From Deltaproteobacteria bacterium (lineage in GTDB: Bacteria; Desulfobacterota; Dissulfuribacteria; Dissulfuribacterales; JALVPX01), in the NCBI GenBank assembly GCA_027031565.1, contig JALVPX010000108.1, positions 1 through 5,273 on the forward strand: a stretch of DNA of 5,273 nt, given 5' to 3'. Both the position numbers and the translations under genes were made by a program. The notes beneath the pieces were generated by a model that saw only the letters and a list, made by a program, of their open reading frames with translations, had not been told where the DNA came from and searched no databases. This document shows positions 1 through 5,273 of the stretch, in pieces. Numbering within the stretch: the first letter of the stretch is position 1; every line of letters starts with the position of its first letter.

Positions 1-1188
1 TGGAGGCTCCTGCTGTTGCTGCTCCTGCTGTTCTTGAACCGTTGTCTCCTGCTTCTTTTCCTGTGTTTCCATGGTCACCTGTTCCATCCTGTCTATAGCC
101 TCAGCGGCTTGTTTTCCAATAGTTGTTACTTTTAAGTTAGTACCATCAAATAATTCAAATTCCTCGCTATCATTCTTCAAGCGGGAAATTGCACCCTTCG
201 CCTCTGCTGCCCGGACCTGCCCCAAGGCCCACACGGCGTAGCCCCTGGTTGCGACATCCTTGGAGCCAAGAAGGTCAAAGAGTGCAAAAAAGGAGGAATT
301 TTTTACCAGTTTCGGATAAGCTGCCCCGATTCTGCCGATTGCCCAGAGTATTGCCGGCCTGGAGGGCGCGTCTCCCATAAGCCCCAGAATATGCCTGACA
401 AAGGAACCGTAAAGACCGGGCTGACTTCGAATAATTTCACCGACTGTTTCAATAGTGCCCCAATTGGCCGCGGCAGAATCATTGGCAGCATAGAGAAGCC
501 GTCTCAATAGATCACCTACTGCAGCAGGGTCTTCCTGGGCAAGTGCCCCTGCAACCCCTCCAAGCATCAAAACAGCCCTCCACCGGGCCTCCGGGTCGGC
601 ATTGTAGAGAAGTCTCTGCATCTTTCTCAGGACAAGCCTGTCTTTAAGCGCCATTTCTGTAAGGCGGGCTAGGTCTTCCTGCTGTACGGCCCTTGCGACC
701 TCTCTCTTACTGAACCTGTTTTTCCTGGCCTCCTTTATCTTTGTGCTGGCAGATGATGGAGCCAAAGGCGGCGGTGCCGGCGCTGTATGATACTTGAGCC
801 TAACCCCTTCTTCCTTGGTATCCCTTATATCGTCGTTCAGCCTGATAAAACTCAGGGCTCCCTTGACCCTGTGCCCCTCGTAATCGTGGCCCGCAGGATA
901 AATAAGGTGCTTGTTTATATCGTAGCCCTCTATCAGGGCATCCTTGTAATCCTCCCCTGGCATCAGATCCCAGGCCAGGTCCAAATCGGTGTCGCAGGCA
1001 AATTCAAGGGCCTCCACCATTGCTGCACCAAGGTTGAAGCCGGTAACATCATGGACGAAAACCGCTCCGCAGGAGCAGACACCATATTCAAAGTCGCCTC
1101 TGCGCATGGGTTCAAGCTCTTTCGGCCTGTCCAGGCGCTGATTGCAGAAGGGACACCGGGGTTCTATTATCTCATAGCCTGAAGCCAT
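1..1188 (-). CDS. Zinc-knuckle / HEAT-repeat protein, C-terminus cut by window edge
   Basis: This is an open frame of 396 codons that runs off the left edge without a stop. Residues 12-15 (CPFC) and 38-40 (CSC) form a likely zinc-binding knuckle. A mixed alpha/beta region follows to about residue 134, then a Pro/Ala linker (about 136-148). Residues about 160-340 are helical and HEAT/PBS-lyase-like, with units such as DPEARWRAVLMLGGVAG (198-214), RPAILWAIGRIGAAYP (277-292) and DVATRGYAVWALGQVRA (311-327). The tail after 368 is rich in Gln and Glu. There is no signal peptide or membrane segment, so it should be cytoplasmic. The ATG lies 21 bases after the TPR gene and has only a weak AGG ribosome site, so the two are probably co-transcribed. 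HEAT proteins of this kind occur in sulfate reducers (it may belong to the DVU0298-type family, from memory only). Its function is unknown; a protein-binding scaffold is my inference. Confidence 0.85.
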   Translation of the reverse strand, partial: MASGYEIIEPRCPFCNQRLDRPKELEPMRRGDFEYGVCSCGAVFVHDVTGFNLGAAMVEALEFACDTDLDLAWDLMPGEDYKDALIEGYDINKHLIYPAGHDYEGHRVKGALSFIRLNDDIRDTKEEGVRLKYHTAPAPPPLAPSSASTKIKEARKNRFSKREVARAVQQEDLARLTEMALKDRLVLRKMQRLLYNADPEARWRAVLMLGGVAGALAQEDPAAVGDLLRRLLYAANDSAAANWGTIETVGEIIRSQPGLYGSFVRHILGLMGDAPSRPAILWAIGRIGAAYPKLVKNSSFFALFDLLGSKDVATRGYAVWALGQVRAAEAKGAISRLKNDSEEFELFDGTNLKVTTIGKQAAEAIDRMEQVTMETQEKKQETTVQEQQEQQQQEPP

Positions 1189-1209
1189 ACTTTATGAATA
1201 CCTGCTGCC

Positions 1210-1845
1210 TTATGACTGCTGACCGCTTAGCTTGGCTTCAAAATCCGGGTGAATGGGATAACCAAGCTCCTTGGCCTTGGACATGGCCTGACTTGCCCTT
1301 TCCAGGTCACCCTTGTAATAGCAGGCTACTGCCAGATTGTTGAAGGCAAGGCCGAATTCCGGAGCAAGACTGACGGCCTTCTCCGCCACTTCAACTGCCT
1401 TGTCAAGATCATTCAATTCCACCAATACAGTTGCATAATTGGTAAGGGCCGGCACCATCTCGGGCTTTTCCTCCAGGGCCTGCTGGAAATATTCAGCAGC
1501 GTCCTCCCATTTTCCCATCTGAAGATAGGCTGAACCAATATTGGCCATTGCTTCTGCGGCTGCAGGATGGGCGTTGAGGGCCTCCTTGTTTTCCCTGATC
1601 CCTTCTTCCAGGCGCCCTATCTGAAAAAACAGGGTCCCTAGGTTTATACGGATCTCAAAGGAGGCAGGATCCAGTTTGAGGGCCTGCTGAAAACTCGATA
1701 TGGCATCATCCGCCCTGCCGGCCTTCCAGTAGGCAAGTGCCAAACGATGATGGGCCACCACCGAATTCTTGTTTTCTTTAACCTCTTTTTCAAGATCATG
1801 TATTATCTTATCCAGATCACCTGATTTTATTGGGTTTTGAGCCAT
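1210..1845 (-). CDS. Tetratricopeptide repeat protein, 211 aa
   Basis: The protein is almost entirely TPR. After a charged N-terminal helix (residues 1-27) come about five 34-residue units, at roughly 28-61, 62-95, 96-129, 130-163 and 164-197. Each has the expected pattern, for example ALAYWKAGRADDAISSFQQA followed by LKLDP, and NIGSAYLQMGKWEDAAEYFQ. No signal peptide or membrane helix is seen, so the protein should be cytoplasmic. The ATG start is well supported by a perfect AGGAGG four bases upstream. It heads a minus-strand unit with the HEAT-repeat gene, 21 bases downstream. TPR arrays bind other proteins; which partner is used here is not visible. Its position close to dsrMKJOP suggests, but does not show, a role in assembling or organising redox complexes. 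It is separated from dsrP by a terminator-like hairpin and an oppositely oriented small gene, so it probably has its own promoter. Confidence 0.93.
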   Translation of the reverse strand: MAQNPIKSGDLDKIIHDLEKEVKENKNSVVAHHRLALAYWKAGRADDAISSFQQALKLDPASFEIRINLGTLFFQIGRLEEGIRENKEALNAHPAAAEAMANIGSAYLQMGKWEDAAEYFQQALEEKPEMVPALTNYATVLVELNDLDKAVEVAEKAVSLAPEFGLAFNNLAVACYYKGDLERASQAMSKAKELGYPIHPDFEAKLSGQQS

Positions 1846-2117
1846 TATTCCTCCTGATATATTTCGCCTTTAACCAGCGCTGTGTTTATATTAAAATATT
1901 GAGGGAACAACCTCTGAACGGAATCTCAAAAGATAACACAAATCAATAAATTTCCCAAACTCTAAGAAATAGCAAATTAGAGATAAATTTTCGGACCATG
2001 ACATAAAACGAGGCAGCACTTTTATCATCTGCTGCCCTGCCTTCAAGAATAAAAAAGTCATTGGGGGCCTTCCAGGAGCCGCACCAGATTAAACATGAAG
2101 CAGGAAGTGTTTCTCCA
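1846..2117. other. AT-rich intergenic region with divergent gene upstreams
   Basis: This stretch separates the minus-strand TPR gene from the plus-strand small zinc-ribbon frame. It is clearly more AT-rich than the flanking genes, above all at about 1860-1995, as expected for promoter DNA. I see no tRNA, repeat or convincing gene. A minus-strand frame (1943-2167) has no ribosome site and no recognisable domain. The plus frame stays open from 2007 and has a TTG at 2061 that could be an earlier start of the small gene. Confidence 0.5.
1880..1912 (-). promoter_or_regulatory. Possible promoter of the TPR-HEAT unit
   Basis: Read on the minus strand, an AT-rich run contains TATAAA, with GGTTGT 16 bases before it, 35-70 bases upstream of the TPR start codon. 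The -10 resembles the sigma-70 consensus, but the -35 is poor. The assignment rests on position and AT content as much as on the motif, so it is tentative. Confidence 0.25.
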
Positions 2118-2441
2118 ATGGGATTCATGCCGTCAATACTCGAAGGAAACATTATTGCACAATACAAGGCAAAAACGGCTGCAAATACAGCAAAGGATAA
2201 ACACCCAGTGAGCCAATCTGAACCTGAAAAGCCGCCTCAATGCGAGGACCAAGAAGGTTTAACATGCGTGTTGTGCGGAGGCCCGGCCCAGCTCCAGGGC
2301 CGGTGAGCCAATGCAAAGGTACTCTGCAGGTCCTGCGGAGTAGAACTCCCCGCGTCTCATTACAGTGAGCAGATCGATGAATTAAAGGACAAAATGATAT
2401 GTGAATTCAACAAGAATACAGACCAAACAGGCAGCCCCTGA
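2118..2441 (+). CDS. Candidate small selenoprotein, zinc-ribbon-like, in-frame TGA as Sec63
   Basis: Read through the single in-frame TGA at 2304-2306, this frame gives 107 residues. A Lys/Ala/Glu-rich N-terminal region (1-48) is followed by C50-x2-C53, the TGA codon as residue 63, then C70-x2-C73 and a charged helical tail ending in TGA at 2439-2441. Cys42 and Cys95 are extra. The paired CxxC knuckles, CVLCGG before and CRSCG after the TGA in the same frame, are typical of a zinc ribbon, so both halves belong to one protein. A SECIS-like hairpin follows the TGA (separate entry), which suggests selenocysteine insertion. The start is uncertain: ATG 2118 has AGGAAG about 10 bases upstream; ATG 2127 and TTG 2061 (126 aa) are alternatives. 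The gene converges with dsrP and shares a terminator with it. I do not recognise the family. The alternative is a nonsense-mutated gene, for instance a Trp (TGG) or Cys codon changed to TGA. Without Sec, only a 62-aa fragment with half of the ribbon would be made. Confidence 0.55.
2283..2303 (+). other. GC-rich hairpin directly 5' of the in-frame TGA
   Basis: CCGGCCC (2283-2289) and GGGCCGG (2297-2303) are perfect inverted repeats around a 7-base loop, AGCTCCA. The stem ends at the base before the TGA. It lies inside the coding frame (residues PAQLQGR). There is no following T run, so it does not look like an intrinsic terminator. It may form a second RNA structure around the recoded codon, or the GC-rich match may be accidental. 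Confidence 0.5.
2320..2342 (+). promoter_or_regulatory. SECIS-like stem-loop downstream of in-frame TGA
   Basis: UACUCUGCA (2320-2328) pairs with UGCGGAGUA (2334-2342) to form a 9-bp stem, all Watson-Crick except one U-G pair (2325/2337), closed by the loop GGUCC (2329-2333). Twenty-two bases separate the TGA from the first loop base. Bacterial SECIS elements typically have a short stem with a G among the first two loop bases, placed roughly 16-37 bases after the UGA. The upper part, U-GCA-GGUCC-UGC, is nearly the same as the E. coli fdhF element, U-GCA-GGUC-UGC, including the U below the upper stem and the GGU loop bases read by SelB. The same bases also encode the second CxxC knuckle. The structure is seen directly; its function as a SelB site is inferred. 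Confidence 0.6.
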
Positions 2442-2451
2442 GGACTGCCTG
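2428..2451. terminator. Bidirectional terminator-like hairpin between convergent genes
   Basis: CAGGCAG (2428-2434) and CTGCCTG (2445-2451) form a perfect 7-bp stem around CCCCTGAGGA, which can add two inner C-G pairs. On the minus strand it is followed by TTTGG and further T-rich sequence, and on the plus strand by CTTATATTCC. It begins 31 bases beyond the dsrP stop and contains the stop codon of the plus-strand gene. Its place between two convergent genes supports termination for both. The T tracts are imperfect, so efficiency is uncertain. Confidence 0.6.
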
Positions 2452-2481
2452 CTTATATTCCATATTTATATCTTGCTTTAG

Positions 2482-3642
2482 TTAGACCCTCTGCTCCTCC
2501 TCCCTGACGGAGATAGTCACCTTATAAAGCACTGTGAGGATGAGGCCTCCCACAGCCCAGATGGCGGTGGCGATGGTGATTTCAGGGAACGTGGGATGAT
2601 ATTCGGTTATCACCTCAAGGGGGTTCGGTATGAAACCGCCTATAACAAGACCAACACCCTTATCGATCCATGTTGCCAGAAAGACACATGCACATCCTAT
2701 TGCAAGCCAGAGAGGCCTTCTCCTGATGGGAGGAACCAGAAGTATGAATATACCGGCAAAACCGATGACAATGCATGCCCTCATGAAGGGAACCAGGTTG
2801 CCATATTCTCCAATACCCCAGAAAAGGTACTCCAAGGTTGCCTTGTGGCCCGGGATATTGCTGTAAAAGGCTGTGAAGAATTCCATACCCATGAAGAAGA
2901 AGTTTACGATCATGGCGTAGCAGATGGTACGGGCGATATTCTGCAGTGCTTCCTCGCCTGCATCAAACTTGGTAACCTTTCTAACAAACAGAAGGATCAT
3001 GACCAGGAGAGAAGGCCCGGCTGCAAATGCAGATGCCAGAAAGCGGGGAGCCATAATGGCTGTCAGCCAGAAGTGTCTTCCAGGAAGACCTGCGTACAGG
3101 AATGCCGTAACTGTATGGATACTGATGGCCCATGGGATGGAAAGATATATGAAGGGCTTCACCCAGCCGGGGCACGGAAGCCCCTTCTTGTCGGCAAGCA
3201 GCGTATTGTACCCGCATATTATGTTAATGATCAGGTAGCCGTTAAGGACAATCATGTCGTAGAACAGCATTGAATGAGGCGTGGGATGCAGAACCACGTT
3301 CATCATTCTCATGGGCTGCCCGATATCGACTACGATAAACAAGAGACACATTACCACTGCCGCAATGGCCAGGAACTCTCCGAACACCACTACCTTTGCG
3401 TACTTGGTATAGTGATGCAGGTATTTCGGAATGACCAGCATTACGGCCCCGGCTGCAACACCGACAAAATAGGTGAACTGGGCAATATACACTCCCCAGG
3501 AGATATCCCGGCTCATACCGGTAATTCCCAGACCGACCTTTAACTGGTAGAGATAGGCTAAAAATCCGGCCCCTATTATACAGAGTAAGAATATCACCCA
3601 TCCCCAGTATACAGATGATCCTTTTAATGCCTTTTCAATCAT
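2482..3642 (-). CDS. dsrP: DsrP, NrfD/PsrC-like integral membrane subunit of DsrMKJOP
   Basis: DsrP is the cofactor-free, quinone-interacting membrane subunit that works with periplasmic DsrO and DsrJ. The 386-aa product is strongly hydrophobic, with about ten membrane helices near residues 13-34, 49-71, 84-107, 124-147, 161-185, 200-221, 236-260, 281-303, 309-336 and 354-376, as expected for the NrfD/PsrC family. Conserved-looking polar residues within or near helices include Glu89 (VVVFGEFLA), Asp106 and Glu254 (FFFMGMEFF). Length and position directly after dsrO make the assignment firm. The ATG has GAGGT four bases upstream, and only 12 bases separate it from the dsrO stop. It is the last gene of the operon here; a hairpin follows. 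Quinone binding and electron exchange are known or proposed for the family, not visible directly. Confidence 0.96.
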   Translation of the reverse strand: MIEKALKGSSVYWGWVIFLLCIIGAGFLAYLYQLKVGLGITGMSRDISWGVYIAQFTYFVGVAAGAVMLVIPKYLHHYTKYAKVVVFGEFLAIAAVVMCLLFIVVDIGQPMRMMNVVLHPTPHSMLFYDMIVLNGYLIINIICGYNTLLADKKGLPCPGWVKPFIYLSIPWAISIHTVTAFLYAGLPGRHFWLTAIMAPRFLASAFAAGPSLLVMILLFVRKVTKFDAGEEALQNIARTICYAMIVNFFFMGMEFFTAFYSNIPGHKATLEYLFWGIGEYGNLVPFMRACIVIGFAGIFILLVPPIRRRPLWLAIGCACVFLATWIDKGVGLVIGGFIPNPLEVITEYHPTFPEITIATAIWAVGGLILTVLYKVTISVREEEQRV

Positions 3643-3654
3643 GATGACCTCGCA

Positions 3655-4491
3655 CTATACCAGATAAAATACTGATGGTTTGGTTCCAAGTTCCAGTTTG
3701 CGCCTGAGGGAAACCCTCTCCCGAAGAATCTTTCTCACGTTGGAATTTTCATCTGCCAGGTTTCCAAAGTGCATCACGTCAGGACATGCCTCCACACAGC
3801 CCGGCTGTTTGCCCTCTGCAAGCCGCTCCACACAGAAATTGCATTTTTCTACCACTCCGCGCATCCTGGTAGGGAACTTCTTGTTGAGTTTGCGGCCCTT
3901 CTTGGCCATCTCCTCTTTCAGCTTGATCCTGGGATCCAGCCAGTTGAAGCTCCTGGAACCGTAGGGGCACGCAGCCATGCAGAAGCGACAGCCTATACAC
4001 CGGTGATAGTCCTGCGCCACTATGCCGTCGGGCCGTCTGAAAGTGGCCTCCACAGGGCAGACCCTGGCACACGGCGGCTCATCACAGTGGTTGCACATGA
4101 GGAGAAAAGGCAGTTTTTCCAGGACCTCGTCATATTCATTGTAACTATCCGTAAATACGTGTTCGTATTCATCTTCCCATACCCACTTTATCTCGTCCTT
4201 GGGGTTACCCCAGTCTGGCACATTATGGATATGGTGACAGACATGAATGATCTTTTCTGCCTTTTCCTTGGTGATGGCCTTCATGTCAATAAGCATGGCC
4301 CACCGGGTCTTGGGACCTGCTTCCTCTGCCTTCTCGTGGGCCTCGCCATGATGACCTCCGTGATGGCCTTCGTGCTCCATCTCGGCATCGACCTTCCCTG
4401 GCCTCAGCAGCTCAAATGCACTGCCTCCGCCAAGGCCAATAAGGGTTGAAAGCCCGGCTACTTTTAAAAATTTTCTTCTATCCATACTCAT
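3655..4491 (-). CDS. dsrO: DsrO, Tat-exported periplasmic ferredoxin subunit of DsrMKJOP
   Basis: DsrO is the periplasmic iron-sulfur subunit passing electrons between DsrJ and membrane DsrP. The N-terminus MSMDRRKFLKVAG is a Tat signal with twin Arg at 5-6, a hydrophobic stretch to about residue 29 and probable cleavage after VDA (34-36). The mature start is His-rich (HEGHHGGHHGEAH, 40-52). Twelve Cys in three groups fit three [4Fe-4S] clusters: C133-x2-C136-x4-C141-x3-C145, C165-x2-C168-x2-C171-x3-C175, and C217-x2-C220-x11-C232-x3-C236. The place where NrfC/PsrB relatives carry another cluster keeps only Cys85 (HVCHHIHNVP), in line with DsrO having fewer clusters. The length of 278 aa is normal for the family. 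The start overlaps the dsrJ stop by four bases (ATGA), with GGGAG six bases upstream; ATG at codon 3 is an alternative start. Confidence 0.97.
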   Translation of the reverse strand: MSMDRRKFLKVAGLSTLIGLGGGSAFELLRPGKVDAEMEHEGHHGGHHGEAHEKAEEAGPKTRWAMLIDMKAITKEKAEKIIHVCHHIHNVPDWGNPKDEIKWVWEDEYEHVFTDSYNEYDEVLEKLPFLLMCNHCDEPPCARVCPVEATFRRPDGIVAQDYHRCIGCRFCMAACPYGSRSFNWLDPRIKLKEEMAKKGRKLNKKFPTRMRGVVEKCNFCVERLAEGKQPGCVEACPDVMHFGNLADENSNVRKILRERVSLRRKLELGTKPSVFYLV

Positions 4492-4886
4492 AGCTTGCTC
4501 CCATTTGGATCAAAATGACAATCCCAGCAATAGGGCTGCACTGCTGCGTAGTTATGACATTTATCGCAGAAATCCTTCTTGTTGGAGTGACACTTCATAC
4601 AGGTATTCTGCAGGCTGATCCATACCTTCTTTCCTGCCCTGTTTACGTACCACCTGTTGCCGTCCCTCAGGGCCTGGTCCCGCCAGTCATTCAGAAACTG
4701 CATGTGGGTGGTTATCATGAACTTGGTATCTTCCACACACTTCTTCACTGGCAGCGCCTTGATGGCCGGTGTATCCAAGCTCGGCTTGGGCTTTTCAACC
4801 GGGGACCCATGCTGGTATACGAAGGGAAAGAGAAAAATCCCGGCAAAGATGAGCAGTCCAATTATGACCTTTCCTGAATCATACAT
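4488..4886 (-). CDS. dsrJ: DsrJ, membrane-anchored triheme cytochrome c
   Basis: DsrJ is the periplasmic triheme cytochrome of the DsrMKJOP complex. The 132-aa protein has one N-terminal helix (about residues 6-24) acting as an uncleaved anchor or signal. Three heme c sites cluster at the C-terminus: C96-MK-CH100, C107-DK-CH111 and C120-WD-CH124. Cys50, in KKCVEDTKFMITTH, matches the conserved Cys known in DsrJ as the distal ligand of an unusual His/Cys-ligated heme. His61 and Met62 are plausible further ligands. The size and spacing are typical. The ATG overlaps the end of dsrK by eight bases and has GGAGG and AAGGAAG upstream inside dsrK, so translation is coupled. Maturation needs the cytochrome c assembly system, which is not in this window. 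Confidence 0.97.
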   Translation of the reverse strand: MYDSGKVIIGLLIFAGIFLFPFVYQHGSPVEKPKPSLDTPAIKALPVKKCVEDTKFMITTHMQFLNDWRDQALRDGNRWYVNRAGKKVWISLQNTCMKCHSNKKDFCDKCHNYAAVQPYCWDCHFDPNGSKL

Positions 4887-5273
4887 CTTCCTTTACCTCC
4901 CCTCTTCCTGGTATCTCTTCGCCCCTAAGGTTGACAGTACGTTCATTTTCTCCTTCCATTATCAGGGCGTTTGCCACAAGCTCAGAGATACCGCAGACAT
5001 CCATGCCGGGAACCCAGTATTCCATGGAGGCAGGCAGAACCGCTCTGTCAATGGCACACACACATGAAAGCATGTTGACCCCAAAACGCTCATGCACATA
5101 CTTGACTGCGTTTGCCCTTGGAAGGCCGCCTCTCAGTCTCAGCTCCATATTCTCACCGGCATTCAGGCCCGCGCCGCTGCCGCAGCAGAAGGTCTGTTCC
5201 CTGATGGTGCTTTCCGGCATGTCATAAAAGTGGTTGCAGACATTTTTGAGTACATATCTTGGTTCCTCAAACA
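4879..5273 (-). CDS. dsrK: DsrK, HdrD-like iron-sulfur subunit, C-terminal part only
   Basis: Only the last 130 residues are present; the gene continues past the right edge, and the frame is open from there through an internal Met at 5220. The fragment is the second half of a cysteine-rich CCG domain: VCNHFYD, then FCCGSGAGLN, then MLSCVCAIDR. Such domains bind the noncubane [4Fe-4S] cluster of HdrB/HdrD-type subunits. The stretch ENMELRLRGGLPRANAVKYV is characteristic of DsrK. DsrK is a cytoplasmic subunit bound to cytochrome b DsrM and is thought to act on the DsrC trisulfide or disulfide. Its stop lies eight bases inside dsrJ. The N-terminal ferredoxin domain and dsrM should lie to the right of the window. 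Confidence 0.96.
   Translation of the reverse strand, partial: FEEPRYVLKNVCNHFYDMPESTIREQTFCCGSGAGLNAGENMELRLRGGLPRANAVKYVHERFGVNMLSCVCAIDRAVLPASMEYWVPGMDVCGISELVANALIMEGENERTVNLRGEEIPGRGEVKEDV

Noticed and set aside
1..60. CTG-rich low-complexity tract resembling a triplet repeat
   Set aside because: It is explained by the Gln/Glu-rich tail of the HEAT protein, with mixed CAG, CAA and GAG codons rather than a pure repeat.
787..1182. Plus-strand 131-codon frame
   Set aside because: It is antisense to the zinc-knuckle part of the HEAT-repeat gene, which has a better start context and recognisable protein features.
1901..1914. Small inverted repeat GAGG-GAACAA-CCTC upstream of the TPR gene
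   Set aside because: Four base pairs are too few to claim an operator or hairpin.
1943..2167. Minus-strand 74-codon frame in the intergenic region
   Set aside because: It starts at TTG with no Shine-Dalgarno site, has no recognisable domain, and overlaps the better supported plus-strand zinc-ribbon frame.
2095..2211. Plus-strand 38-codon ATG frame overlapping the small gene
   Set aside because: It is short, has no clear ribosome site or motif, and lies out of frame with the CxxC-containing frame.
2596..3273. Plus-strand 225-codon Cys-rich frame
   Set aside because: It lies wholly antisense to dsrP, which is firmly identified; its Cys codons arise from the reverse complement of common dsrP codons.
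3769..4449. Plus-strand 226-codon frame
   Set aside because: It is antisense to dsrO with its conserved cluster motifs and shows no domain of its own.

Overview
The window carries the 3' part of a dsrMKJOP operon on the minus strand, reading right to left: the C-terminal end of dsrK, then complete dsrJ, dsrO and dsrP. These encode most of the membrane complex that connects the menaquinone pool and a periplasmic heme/iron-sulfur module to cytoplasmic DsrC in dissimilatory sulfur metabolism. The operon type, the balanced base composition, strong Shine-Dalgarno sites and the neighbouring TPR and HEAT-repeat genes suggest a sulfate-reducing or sulfur-disproportionating member of the Desulfobacterota (former Deltaproteobacteria). 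The genus cannot be told from the sequence.

Layout. 5273-4879 (-) is the dsrK end, 4886-4488 (-) dsrJ, 4491-3655 (-) dsrO and 3642-2482 (-) dsrP. The first three overlap by 8 and 4 bases and the last is 12 bases away, so they are translationally coupled. A hairpin at 2428-2451 lies between dsrP and a convergent plus-strand gene and probably ends transcription from both sides. Positions 1846-2117 are AT-rich and hold the divergent upstream regions. Further left, a minus-strand pair follows: a five-repeat TPR protein (1845-1210) and a zinc-knuckle plus HEAT-repeat protein (1188 to beyond position 1).

The most interesting part is the small plus-strand reading frame at 2118-2441. It encodes two CxxC knuckles of a zinc-ribbon-like protein, but an in-frame TGA (2304-2306) lies between them. 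Starting 13 bases after this TGA is a continuous 9-bp stem with a GGUCC loop (2320-2342). The apical part, U-GCA-GGUC(C)-UGC, closely resembles the SelB-binding SECIS hairpin of E. coli fdhF, and the loop spacing lies in the usual bacterial range. The simplest reading is a previously unrecognised small selenoprotein beside dsrMKJOP. A nonsense-mutated zinc-ribbon gene is the main alternative.

How the genes fit together. DsrJ (triheme cytochrome) and DsrO (Tat-exported ferredoxin) act on the periplasmic side, DsrP is the quinone-interacting membrane subunit, and DsrK is the cytoplasmic HdrD-like catalytic subunit facing DsrC. The TPR and HEAT proteins look cytoplasmic and may be scaffolds, but nothing in the sequence ties them directly to the Dsr complex.
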